The notes beneath the pieces are model-generated. The model worked only from the letters and a program-made list of their open reading frames with translations, was not told the origin of the DNA and searched no databases. A stretch of DNA of 55,105 bases, taken from the NCBI GenBank assembly GCA_003599865.1, contig QZKS01000073.1:1-55105 (forward strand). The letters run 5' to 3'. A program made the position numbers and the translations under genes. Source of the DNA: Desulfobacteraceae bacterium. Its GTDB lineage: Bacteria > Desulfobacterota > Desulfobacteria > Desulfobacterales > SURF-7. Positions 8,359-15,885 of the stretch are shown here, one piece after another (positions within the stretch are counted from its first letter, which is position 1; the number at the start of each line of letters is the position of its first letter).

Positions 8359-8735
8359 TGCAGAATAATATGGAAATTTTGGAAAAAATAAAACAGATTG
8401 TCGCCGATATTCTGGACCTTGAGGAGGAAAAGATCGGCATGGATACTTATCTGATCAGGGATCTTGGCGCGGAATCCATCGATCTGCTGGAACTGGCGGT
8501 TTCCCTGAATGCGGCTTTTCAGACCGAGATCCGGGATGATGATATTTTTTTGCGGAAACTCAGGTTCTATCTGGAAGAAGCAAAGACAACCGGCCGGGAT
8601 CATCATGCCTTTCTGGCGAAGCAATATCCGTTTCTGGAGGATTCACGGATACGGGAAATCCTGAATGATCTGAACGGCGGAGCGGTTCTCAGGATTTCCG
8701 ATCTGGTTTGTTATATTGCCCATCATCAACAGTGA
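8340..8735 (+). CDS. acyl carrier protein with C-terminal extension
   Basis: The product is 131 aa, against about 80 for an ordinary ACP. The carrier domain covers residues 11-85 with the attachment Ser46 in DLGAESIDLLEL. The extra 45 residues (from about 86) are predicted helical and end at a stop codon that forms the first bases of the inserted repeat element at 8733, so the natural C-terminus may have been altered. The start is uncertain: ATGs occur at 8340, 8355 and 8358. GGAGG at 8332-8336 is only three bases from the first, and the ATG at 8355 would give an ATGA overlap with the reductase. It probably carries the growing pimeloyl precursor. Confidence 0.85.
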   Translation: MEEVGMMQNNMEILEKIKQIVADILDLEEEKIGMDTYLIRDLGAESIDLLELAVSLNAAFQTEIRDDDIFLRKLRFYLEEAKTTGRDHHAFLAKQYPFLEDSRIREILNDLNGGAVLRISDLVCYIAHHQQ

Positions 8736-8866
8736 TGAACTCGTAAAAAGTCGATAATCATTTTTTTTGTCATGCCGGACTTGATCCGGCATCCAGTCGT
8801 TTCAATACGTTCTGGACTCCGGTTTTCACCGGAGTGACGGAATTTGGACTTTTTTACGGTTTCATC
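8733..8866. mobile_element. small non-coding inverted-repeat element (MITE/REP-like)
   Basis: The element is about 134 bp. Imperfect terminal inverted repeats start TGATGAA..CGTAAAAAGTC on the left and end GACTTTTTTACG..TTCATCA on the right. Inside are two hairpins: ATGCCGGA/TCCGGCAT at 8772-8792 and CTCCGG/CCGGAG at 8817-8834. A 9-bp direct repeat CATCAACAG flanks it (8724-8732 and 8863-8871), as expected for a target duplication. A related but decayed copy lies at 27848-27946. It encodes no protein. It interrupts the otherwise overlapping biotin operon between the ACP and nitroreductase genes, and could terminate, process or stabilise the transcript. Confidence 0.8.
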
Positions 8867-8887
8867 AACAGCATTCATAAAAAAGAA

Positions 8888-9529
8888 ATGACCATGGATT
8901 CCTTTGATCAACTGGTTCAAGGCAGAAGAAGCATCCGGAAATACACCAAGGAGATTCCTTCGGAAGATACGATTCTTCGGATGATTTCCTGCGCCGCCAT
9001 GGCGCCTTCTCCCTCGAACAGCCAGGTGGTAAGGTTTATCCGGATTCAGTCGGAAACCGTCCGGAACAATCTTCAGCTGTCGCTTGAAAGCGGATATCAG
9101 CGATTTCTGAAATGTGCCGAAGGAATACAGAATGGAAAACGGCTGCGAAACCGGATTAACGTCTACAAGCGGTATTCGGATTTTATATTTGCCGCGCCGT
9201 TATTGTTTGCTGTCGGTTTTGATACCGGCCATTCCGGATTTTCGAAAATACTACACGAGGCAGGAGTTCTGGAAAAGGATTTCCGGGGTCCTATCGATCT
9301 GGATATCACGGTGGGACTTGCCCTGAAAGGATTTATCCTGAAGGCGGAAACCCTGGGGATCGGAACCTGTATTGTCAGCGCTCCGTTTGTTTTTATAGAA
9401 CATATGGAAGCGATCCTCGGACTGACCGGTATTTCGGTTCGATGTCTGATGACGGCCGGGTATCCGGATGAGACGCCTACCCATATGGAAAGAAAAGACC
9501 CCCGTGACATCTATCAGGTGATATCATGA
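8888..9529 (+). CDS. nitroreductase-family FMN oxidoreductase in the biotin operon
   Basis: The product is 213 aa from the ATG at 8888 (8894 is equally possible). An upstream in-frame ATG at 8834 lies inside the repeat element and is unlikely. The flavin-binding start RRSIRKYTKEIP (residues 13-24) and MAPSPSNSQ (39-45) are typical of the nitroreductase fold. Later segments DLDITVGLALKGFILKAETLGIGTC and the GYPDE motif also fit. These homodimeric flavoproteins use NAD(P)H to reduce nitro, quinone or conjugated alkene substrates. It overlaps the ketosynthase gene by ATGA. No FabI/FabK-like enoyl reductase is present in this operon, so it is a candidate for that step. That assignment is an inference. 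Confidence 0.85.
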   Translation: MTMDSFDQLVQGRRSIRKYTKEIPSEDTILRMISCAAMAPSPSNSQVVRFIRIQSETVRNNLQLSLESGYQRFLKCAEGIQNGKRLRNRINVYKRYSDFIFAAPLLFAVGFDTGHSGFSKILHEAGVLEKDFRGPIDLDITVGLALKGFILKAETLGIGTCIVSAPFVFIEHMEAILGLTGISVRCLMTAGYPDETPTHMERKDPRDIYQVIS

Positions 9530-10737
9530 GCCGAAGAGTGGTCGTCACTGCCATGGGCTTTATCACCTCCATGGGAAATACCGAAGAGACGGTGATGGAG
9601 CGATTCCAAGAAGATCGTGTCAACTTTCAGTTTGATGATGCATTTAGGGATGTTCTTGTCTGTCCGGTTCCGGATTTTCACCTGAATCAATATACCGGAA
9701 GGCTGAAAAACAGGAGATACCTGAATCGCGGTGCCGGCTTTTGTCTGGCCGCAGCCATTCTGGCCGCCCAAAACAGTATGATGACGGATGTGCAGCGTTC
9801 ACAGGCAGGGCTTTTTTCCGGTACAGGGCCGAATTTTGATTTGGGAGAAGCGTTTCCCGGATTCTCCCAAAATGAACCGGAAGCCTCCTCTCTTCAGGCA
9901 TTGTGGATGCTTCGGTTCCTGCCCAACACCGCTTCATCGATTATTGCAGAAGTTCTCGGCATCCATGGAGAAAATGCAACCATCAGCACAGCGTGCAGCG
10001 CATCCCTTCAGGCCATTGGGGAGGCATACAGAAGGATCAGGGATGGTTATCTGGATATCGCCCTGGCCGGCGGCGGCGACTCCCGATTGAATCGGGGCGG
10101 TATCCTTGCCTACCGCAAGGCTCAGGCACTTCATGAAGGAAGTTCCGATCCCGGGACATCCTATGCAAGCTTTGACAGCCGAAGAAACGGTTTTGTGCCC
10201 GGAGAAGGAGGAGCATTTTTTGTTCTGGAAGAGCTTTCCTGCGCAAAGAAGAGAAAAGCACAGATCGTCACGGAGGTTTGCGGATACGGTTGTTCCATGG
10301 ACGGCTTCAGCATGACCGCACCGGAACCGGATGGGATATGGGCGGAGAAGGCTGTTTGTCATGCCATGAAGGAGGCAGGGGTCGAACCGGCACAAATCGA
10401 TCTTGTGACATCTCATGGTACCGGAACCCTGTTAAATGACCGCATGGAGGCAGCGCTGATCCGCCGGGTTTTTTCCGGGAAACAGCCGTATGTGATATCG
10501 CTGAAATCCTGGATCGGTCATCTGGCGGCAGCCTGCGGAGCCGTGGAAATGGCCATCACCCTGTTGTGCATGAAAAACGATTTTATTCCGAAGATCCGGA
10601 ATCTGAAACAGCCGTGCGATGCGGACATCCATCTGGTCAGGGAAAACGGGCAGGCGCAGCTCAATCTGTCCATGATTCAGAGCTTCGGGTTTGGCGGTCA
10701 AAACAGTGCGCTGGTGATCCGAAAATGGAAAGACTGA
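9526..10737 (+). CDS. FabF-like beta-ketoacyl-ACP synthase of the biotin operon
   Basis: The product is 403 aa, close to FabF (about 410). The thiolase-fold catalytic set is complete: Cys157 in STACSASLQA, His297 in SHGTGT, and His332 in SLKSWIGHL. Lys327 in that last motif is also kept. It carries out decarboxylative condensation of malonyl-ACP with an acyl primer. With the adjacent reductase, hotdog proteins and ACP it would make a self-contained elongation cycle, plausibly building the seven-carbon dicarboxylate arm of biotin. It overlaps the nitroreductase gene by four bases and the next hotdog gene by 13. The substrate, for example a malonyl or glutaryl starter, cannot be read from the sequence. 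Confidence 0.9.
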   Translation: MSRRVVVTAMGFITSMGNTEETVMERFQEDRVNFQFDDAFRDVLVCPVPDFHLNQYTGRLKNRRYLNRGAGFCLAAAILAAQNSMMTDVQRSQAGLFSGTGPNFDLGEAFPGFSQNEPEASSLQALWMLRFLPNTASSIIAEVLGIHGENATISTACSASLQAIGEAYRRIRDGYLDIALAGGGDSRLNRGGILAYRKAQALHEGSSDPGTSYASFDSRRNGFVPGEGGAFFVLEELSCAKKRKAQIVTEVCGYGCSMDGFSMTAPEPDGIWAEKAVCHAMKEAGVEPAQIDLVTSHGTGTLLNDRMEAALIRRVFSGKQPYVISLKSWIGHLAAACGAVEMAITLLCMKNDFIPKIRNLKQPCDADIHLVRENGQAQLNLSMIQSFGFGGQNSALVIRKWKD

Positions 10738-11174
10738 ACATCAACACCGGTCTTGACCGGTTCCTTCTCATAGACCGCATTACGGAAGTGGATGAGGCGA
10801 TGATTCAAGGGGCTTGCATTTTACCGGCGCAAGAGGCCCATCTGCTGATGGAATCCATGGCACAGCTTGGTGCCATGCACGTAAGATGGTGCAGTGGTTT
10901 CAACCGGCATGCATTTTTATCCGGGATCCGGAATTTTCATACGGCAGGGGCATTTATCGGTACGGAAAAATTCCAGTTGACCGGGGTATTGAACAGCAGA
11001 AGTTCAACCGGATTTTCATACGCGGTTACAGCCGACTCAAAAAGCGGGCGGTTTGTTTCCGGTGATTTTTTATATGCAGGCATTCCCTATGACGACCGGT
11101 TCCGAAGGTCGTTTCTGAAATCCCATTATGAGAAGGTTTTTTCATGTTTACGGATCGTTTCAAAACAGCCATAG
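10725..11174 (+). CDS. second FabZ-like hotdog protein, keeps catalytic Glu but lacks the His loop
   Basis: The product is 149 aa from an ATG inside the end of the ketosynthase gene (13-base overlap). A longer in-frame open stretch upstream runs antiphase through the ketosynthase gene and is not real. Residues 10-50 align with FabZ: DRFLLIDRITEVD matches the family start PFLLVDRVVELD, and LLMESMAQLGA matches VLIIEAMAQAAG with Glu43 in the catalytic position. The HFPxxPxMPG loop that supplies the catalytic His is missing; a short ILPAQEAH replaces it. In FabZ dimers, His and Glu come from different subunits, so this protein and the one at 7319-7618 could together form one working site. The C-terminal 40 residues are basic. 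Confidence 0.75.
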   Translation: MERLNINTGLDRFLLIDRITEVDEAMIQGACILPAQEAHLLMESMAQLGAMHVRWCSGFNRHAFLSGIRNFHTAGAFIGTEKFQLTGVLNSRSSTGFSYAVTADSKSGRFVSGDFLYAGIPYDDRFRRSFLKSHYEKVFSCLRIVSKQP

Positions 11175-12283
11175 AAGTTCAGAAACAGGCCGGGCTGTAT
11201 CGCAATCCGCCACTCATTGACCGGCGGGAGGGGCGTTTCATCGTGATCGGACGGAAGAAGCTGTTGAACTTTTCATCCAACGATTATCTGGGGTTGAGCG
11301 GTTCACGGCGGTTTTCCAAAATTCTTGCCGGAAATTTCCGGAAATTCGGTACATCATCCGGATCATCCCGGCTGGTTTCCGGAAACTGTCTCGCCATCCG
11401 GGATGCGGAACAGGCATATGCCCAGGCTTTCGGATATGAGGATGCCCTGTTTTTCCCCAGCGGATTTCAGGCCAATATCGGCGTTATTTCCACTCTTTTT
11501 GAACCGGTCGATCACCTTTTTTTTGACAAGCATGTTCATGCCTCCAGCGTAACAGGCATCCAGCTGAGCTGCGCTGATTTTAAAGGCTACAATCACAGTT
11601 CCCTGCCGCATCTGGAAAAACGGCTGAAAGCAGGAAAGGAATCGCAAAAGGCGGTCATCACGGAATCTCTTTTCAGCATGGACGGAGATCTTCTGGATGT
11701 TGCCGGCCTGAAAAAGCTGAAGGAACAATATCCCTTTTTTTGTATTGTGGATGAAGCCCATGCTTTTGGCGTGATCGGAGAACAAGGCCTCGGAATCGCC
11801 GGCAGTGTTGCGGATGTTGCCATCGGGACTTTTGGAAAGGCTTTCGGATTTTTCGGGGCGTTTGTCCTTCTGTCCGCTGCCTGTAAGGAATTCCTGTTCA
11901 ATTTTGCCGCTCCCCTGATCTATTCCACTTGTCTTCCGGAAGCCCATGCCGCATCGGCCGTTGATCTGCTTGAGATGGTCATGAACAGTCATGACAAGAG
12001 AGAAAGACTTTCGGAGCTCAGTATGCTGATGAAGGAGTCCTTGCGGAAAATTGGGTTCCGCGTGACAGGCGATGCCCAGATTCTGGCCGTTGAAATCGGG
12101 GATGAGAATCGGGCGACGGCACTTTCCCGGAAGCTGTTTGATCGGAATATTTATGTGTTCCCGGCAAGATATCCGACTGTGCCCATGGGAAAAGCCATAT
12201 TGAGAATCAGCATGACCGCCCGGCATACCCGAAAGGACATTCAATTTCTTGTGGATACACTGAAACAAGAGACAGGAGAATGA
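11144..12283 (+). CDS. bioF: 8-amino-7-oxononanoate synthase
   Basis: The product is 379 aa. It is a fold-type I PLP enzyme of the alpha-oxoamine synthase family: NFSSNDYLGLSG at 42-53, SSGSSRLVSGN, DEAHAFGVIG near 203-212, and the PLP lysine Lys232 in GTFGKAFG. It condenses pimeloyl thioester with L-alanine to give 8-amino-7-oxononanoate. It overlaps the hotdog gene by 31 bases and bioD by four, so the operon is continuous. A GAAGG ribosome site precedes the ATG. The acyl donor is expected to be pimeloyl-ACP made by the FAS-like genes upstream, which is an inference from context. Confidence 0.95.
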   Translation: MFTDRFKTAIEVQKQAGLYRNPPLIDRREGRFIVIGRKKLLNFSSNDYLGLSGSRRFSKILAGNFRKFGTSSGSSRLVSGNCLAIRDAEQAYAQAFGYEDALFFPSGFQANIGVISTLFEPVDHLFFDKHVHASSVTGIQLSCADFKGYNHSSLPHLEKRLKAGKESQKAVITESLFSMDGDLLDVAGLKKLKEQYPFFCIVDEAHAFGVIGEQGLGIAGSVADVAIGTFGKAFGFFGAFVLLSAACKEFLFNFAAPLIYSTCLPEAHAASAVDLLEMVMNSHDKRERLSELSMLMKESLRKIGFRVTGDAQILAVEIGDENRATALSRKLFDRNIYVFPARYPTVPMGKAILRISMTARHTRKDIQFLVDTLKQETGE

Positions 12284-12978
12284 TGGAATCTTTTTTTATC
12301 GCCGGTACAGACACCGGAGTCGGAAAAACCATATTTTCCCTGCTGCTGATGCGCTATTTTGGGGAAAAAGGATACCGGCCGTTTTACCTCAAGCCCTTTC
12401 AGACCGGATGCTCCGATCCCTATGATACGGATAGCGATGCACGGTTCATTTACTCCCATATCCGCCGGCTCCGGGAAAAGGACCCGGCGGAATCGATGAT
12501 TTTTTGTTTTCAAAACCCCAAAGCTCCTTGGTTTGCCGGTCGTGACATGAACAGGCAGGTTGATCTTGCATCCGTTTCCCGGATCATGAATGAAAAAGCG
12601 GGCCGATTCAATCCGATCATTGTGGAGGGGGCCGGAGGCCTGCTGGTCCCGTTGACGGAAAATCTTCTGGTTGCCGACGCAGTGGGGCGTTTGAACCTGA
12701 AGATCATTCTTGTTGCAAGAGGTTCGCTGGGAACCATCAACCATACACTCCTGTCCGTTGAAGCCATCATGAAAAGGGGGCTTGATCTCGCCGGGATTGT
12801 TTTTATGGATGCAGGGGAATTGCAGACGCCGGAAGATCTTATCCGTGAAAACATGGAGGCAATCAAGCACTTTTCCGGCATTCCTGTTGCCGGTGTGATC
12901 CGGCATATCCGGGATTTTTCCGATCCCGGATATAGTTATGTTTCTGTATTGGATAATCTGTTCAATCATAAAGGGTAA
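12280..12978 (+). CDS. bioD: dethiobiotin synthetase
   Basis: The product is 232 aa. The P-loop GTDTGVGKT (9-17) is typical of the family, followed by LKPFQTGCSDP with the conserved Lys, VEGAGGLLVPL near residue 115-125, and GSLGTINHTLLSVEA. It makes dethiobiotin from 7,8-diaminononanoate, CO2 and ATP. It overlaps bioF by ATGA. The gene is followed by a 259-bp inverted-repeat element that separates it from bioA. Confidence 0.95.
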   Translation: MMESFFIAGTDTGVGKTIFSLLLMRYFGEKGYRPFYLKPFQTGCSDPYDTDSDARFIYSHIRRLREKDPAESMIFCFQNPKAPWFAGRDMNRQVDLASVSRIMNEKAGRFNPIIVEGAGGLLVPLTENLLVADAVGRLNLKIILVARGSLGTINHTLLSVEAIMKRGLDLAGIVFMDAGELQTPEDLIRENMEAIKHFSGIPVAGVIRHIRDFSDPGYSYVSVLDNLFNHKG

Positions 12979-12995
12979 TTGCTTTTGGCTTTTCA

Positions 12996-13254
12996 AATTC
13001 CCCCTCAAGGGGCATAAGCGCTAACTTAACAATTAACCATTAATTATTGATTATTAATTATTATAGTGTGATAGGTCTATGTTTACAAAATTACCTAAAC
13101 AGAAAGAATGAATTCATAAAAATCTGAACTCTGTCTTTCCGGTGCAAAGGAGTCCGGAATCTGCTGAAATTAATGAAAAAATAATAATCAATAATCAATT
13201 GTTAATAATCAATAATTAATTTAACTTAGCGCTTATGCCCTCAAGGGGGGAATT
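12996..13254. mobile_element. MITE-like element with long terminal inverted repeats between bioD and bioA
   Basis: The element is about 259 bp with arms of roughly 60-70 bases that are near-perfect reverse complements. The left arm begins AATTCCCCCTCAAGGGGC and contains ATAAGCGCTAACTTAA; the right arm contains TTAACTTAGCGCTTATGCCC and ends GGGGGGAATT. Next to these lie AT-rich runs of the type TTATTGATTATTAA on both sides. The centre (about 13080-13170) has no reading frame of note. The structure fits a non-autonomous element moved by a transposase encoded elsewhere. A clear target duplication is not visible beyond AATT. It fills nearly the whole 338-base gap between bioD and bioA. Confidence 0.8.
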
Positions 13255-13316
13255 ATCAAAGAGTCAGATGTGGTTACCCGGATAGGCTTAAAAACTGCTA
13301 ACTGGGAGAATCCACG

Positions 13317-14606
13317 ATGGATAATGTAGAACTTACTGAACTTCGTGCTTTTGACAGGGAGCATATCTGGCATCCTTATACCTCCATAACCGATCCTCTT
13401 CCCGTTTATCCTGTTGCATCGGCAAAAGGCTGCTCCCTTGTTCTGGAGACCGGAGAGAGCTTGATCGACGGCATGTCCTCCTGGTGGGCGGCGATTCATG
13501 GATACAATCATCCGGTTTTAAATCGTGCAATGGAAAGGCAGATGAAGGCGATGTCCCATGTCATGTTCGGCGGCATTACGCACAGGCCGGCCATTGAACT
13601 GTCAAGAATTCTGCTGGAAATCACGCCGTCAAGCCTGCAGAAGATTTTTTTATGTGACTCCGGGTCCGTGTCTGTGGAAGTCGCCATCAAGATGGCCATT
13701 CAGTACTGGTTTTCAACCGGTTTCCCGCAAAAGAACAAACTGTTGACCATTCGATCCGGATATCATGGGGATACATTCGGGGCCATGTCCGTATGTGATC
13801 CGGTCAATGGAATGCATGGGATGTTCCAGGGTGTGCTGAGCCAACAGCTTTTTGCCGATGCTCCGAAGATCGGATTTGCCGGACCATGGGATGAATCCGA
13901 TATCCGGAGCTTTGAAATGCTGGTGCAGGCCCATCATGAAACCATTGCTGCGGTCATTCTGGAGCCGATTGTCCAGGGGGCCGGCGGCATGCGTTTCTAT
14001 TCACCGGAATATCTGAAGAGGGTGAGGGCATTGTGCGATGAATATGACATGCTGCTGATACTGGATGAAATTGCCACCGGATTCGGGAGAACCGGCAAAC
14101 TGTTCGCCTGCGAGCATGCCGGTATTGAACCGGATATCATGTGTCTTGGCAAGGCATTGACCGGAGGCTATATGACACTTGCCGCGACCTTGACGACCGA
14201 AAAGGTCGGCAGGGGCATCTCATCCGGCTACGGCGGGCAATTTATGCACGGTCCCACGTTTATGGGCAACCCCCTTGCCTGTTCCATCGCATCGGCAAGC
14301 ATACGGCTGCTGTTATCTTTTTCCTGGAAGAAGCGGATCAAGGAGATCGAGACCCGTCTTTGGGAAGGGCTGGGTTTGTGCCGGACAATACCTGGTGTGG
14401 CGGATGTGCGTGTTCTGGGAGCCATCGGGGTAGTGGAAATGGAGAAACCGGTCAACATGGCGGAGATCCAGAAGAGATTCGTGGAATTGGGAGTATGGAT
14501 CCGTCCTTTTGGAAAACTGATTTATCTCATGCCGCCGTATATCATTACGGACAGGGAGCTCGATCAGCTCATGACATCTGTTCGCAGGGTTGTTTCCGAA
14601 GGATGA
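13317..14606 (+). CDS. bioA: adenosylmethionine-8-amino-7-oxononanoate aminotransferase
   Basis: The product is 429 aa, the normal BioA length. It is a class III aminotransferase: HIWHPYTSI near residue 17, [13 protein letters not shown] (54-66), [20 protein letters not shown] (248-260) and PLP Lys279 in LGKALTGGY. The C-terminus has [17 protein letters not shown], a BioA signature. It makes diaminononanoate using SAM as amino donor. A GGGAG site lies before the ATG. The gene is last in the locus and is separated from bioD by an inserted element, so it may depend on read-through or a local promoter. Confidence 0.95.
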   Translation: MDNVELTELRAFDREHIWHPYTSITDPLPVYPVASAKGCSLVLETGESLIDGMSSWWAAIHGYNHPVLNRAMERQMKAMSHVMFGGITHRPAIELSRILLEITPSSLQKIFLCDSGSVSVEVAIKMAIQYWFSTGFPQKNKLLTIRSGYHGDTFGAMSVCDPVNGMHGMFQGVLSQQLFADAPKIGFAGPWDESDIRSFEMLVQAHHETIAAVILEPIVQGAGGMRFYSPEYLKRVRALCDEYDMLLILDEIATGFGRTGKLFACEHAGIEPDIMCLGKALTGGYMTLAATLTTEKVGRGISSGYGGQFMHGPTFMGNPLACSIASASIRLLLSFSWKKRIKEIETRLWEGLGLCRTIPGVADVRVLGAIGVVEMEKPVNMAEIQKRFVELGVWIRPFGKLIYLMPPYIITDRELDQLMTSVRRVVSEG

Positions 14607-14696
14607 ATGAGACCCTCGCAAAATCATGAAAAAAGTGCTATGGTTTTACAGTCGGAAAGGTATTCAAACCATTTTAAACAGGAAAGAGAAACAGCC

Positions 14697-15095
14697 ATGA
14701 AAATAGTGTTGATGATCATGATGTTGTTCAGCGCGTCGGCCTGTATGGGAATACAGGAGAATCCGGCTTCCGCGTTCCCCATGCAGAAGATTACGGTTAC
14801 CCTTACTGCTCCTGATGCAGGATGGCGGGTCCGGATACTGGAAGTACACCGTCTTGGCAAAGAGCTGTGGGTGGTTTCCGAAGCCTATCATCTGAAAGGA
14901 ATGTCTTCCCAGGTGATCTCAACGATAGAAGATATGGTCGAAATCGCAGCTCCTCCGCTTACGGTTGTCCATTTCATTATGGGAAAAACATGGGCCTGGT
15001 CTGATGAAAAAGATTCGAACCGTTATATCGGTTCACGGGATGATATTCCGGCGGAATTCGACAAAGGAGAATGTCTTTATCAAAGAAGGGAGTGA
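14697..15095 (+). CDS. small exported protein, possible lipoprotein
   Basis: The product is 132 aa from the ATG at 14697; an in-frame ATG at 14607 right after bioA lacks a signal-peptide-like start and a ribosome site. Residues 1-16 form a hydrophobic signal ending SASAC, so Cys16 may be lipidated, although the -3 residue is unusual. The mature part reads as an antiparallel beta domain (ITVTLTAPDAGWRVRILEVHRLGKELWVV). I do not recognise a family. It ends one base before the metallo-hydrolase gene and is likely coupled to it, but a shared function is unknown. Confidence 0.65.
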   Translation: MKIVLMIMMLFSASACMGIQENPASAFPMQKITVTLTAPDAGWRVRILEVHRLGKELWVVSEAYHLKGMSSQVISTIEDMVEIAAPPLTVVHFIMGKTWAWSDEKDSNRYIGSRDDIPAEFDKGECLYQRRE

Positions 15096-15096
15096 A

Positions 15097-15840
15097 ATGG
15101 AAAGTTTCAAGATCCATCCCATTGTGATGGGAACCAAGGTTTTTGATAAAAGCATGATGACTTATCAGCATGGAAATGGAGAAACCTATGTGATCCCTAT
15201 TTACTGCTGGTATCTTGAGGGGGGAGATCAAAAGATTCTGGTGGATACCGGAGAAATGAGTCCGGTCATTTCTCCGGATCGTGAAAAGGCTCTTGGCGGG
15301 AAAATATATACATTTGAGCAGGGGCTCGAGAAATGGAGTCTGAAACCGGAGGATATTGATATTGTCATTCATACCCACCTTCATAATGACCATTGCGAGA
15401 ACGATTACAAATGCGTCAATGCCGCCATATATGTTCATGAAAAAGAACTGGAGGTTATCCACGATCCCCATCCACTGGATTATCGCTATCTAATGGATTA
15501 TATCGAAGATGTGGAAGATAACGGGCAGATTCGGGTGATTACGGAAGACCGGGAGATTGTTCCCGGGATCAGCGTCATGCACACACCGGTTCATTCCCGG
15601 GGGGGATTGACGGTTCTGATAAATACCCCGAAAGGAAAGGCGGCGATTACCGGATTCTGTGTAATCAAGGAAAATTTTTATCCGCCGCCTGAGATCAGGG
15701 CCATGGAAATGGATGTGATTCCGCCCGGGACTCATGTGAATGTTTATGAATCGTATGATATCATGCTGAAAATAAAAGAGATGGCAGATGTATTGCTGCC
15801 GCTGCATGAGCCGGAGTTTGCCCGGGTGGATACGGTTTAG
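15097..15840 (+). CDS. metallo-beta-lactamase-fold hydrolase, AHL-lactonase-like
   Basis: The product is 247 aa from the ATG at 15097, which has a GGGAG site and follows the previous stop by one base. The metal motif HTHLHNDH (92-99) gives HxHxDH, and His166 in HTPVHSRGG is the third metal histidine. Overall layout and the strand order resemble the N-acyl homoserine lactonase subfamily. The bridging Asp expected in the TGD segment is absent: the sequence there is TGFCVIKENF (Phe187). It may therefore bind one metal or act on another ester or lactone. Cytoplasmic, no signal peptide. Convergent with aroQ across a GGCCGG repeat. Confidence 0.75.
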   Translation: MESFKIHPIVMGTKVFDKSMMTYQHGNGETYVIPIYCWYLEGGDQKILVDTGEMSPVISPDREKALGGKIYTFEQGLEKWSLKPEDIDIVIHTHLHNDHCENDYKCVNAAIYVHEKELEVIHDPHPLDYRYLMDYIEDVEDNGQIRVITEDREIVPGISVMHTPVHSRGGLTVLINTPKGKAAITGFCVIKENFYPPPEIRAMEMDVIPPGTHVNVYESYDIMLKIKEMADVLLPLHEPEFARVDTV

Positions 15841-15841
15841 G

Positions 15842-15880
15842 TTGGCCGGTTGGCCGGTTGCTGGTTTGCCGGTTGGCCGG
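15842..15880. repeat. degenerate tandem array of TTGGCCGG
   Basis: About five units of the 8-mer TTGGCCGG lie here; the third and fourth are altered (TTGCTGG, TTTGCCGG). The array starts two bases after the stop of the hydrolase gene and ends five bases before the aroQ stop on the other strand. The same unit occurs twice at 1033-1048. The self-complementary GGCC cores allow hairpins, so it may end transcription from both sides, though no T-tract follows directly. Confidence 0.75.
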
Positions 15881-15885
15881 ATTTC

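Noticed and set aside
8834-8887. Upstream ATG extending the nitroreductase into the repeat element
   Set aside because: The extra residues come from element sequence and do not match the family start.
10566-10724. Upstream extension of the second hotdog gene into the ketosynthase gene
   Set aside because: The extension overlaps KS coding sequence in another frame; the ATG at 10725 gives a FabZ-like N-terminus.
11363-12268. Long minus-strand open frame opposite bioF
   Set aside because: bioF is complete with all catalytic motifs; the opposite frame has no recognisable features.
13079-13088. GTTTACAA inside the bioD-bioA element, similar to a BirA half-site
   Set aside because: No opposing TTGTAAACC lies at 14-17 bases, and the match lies inside a mobile-looking element.
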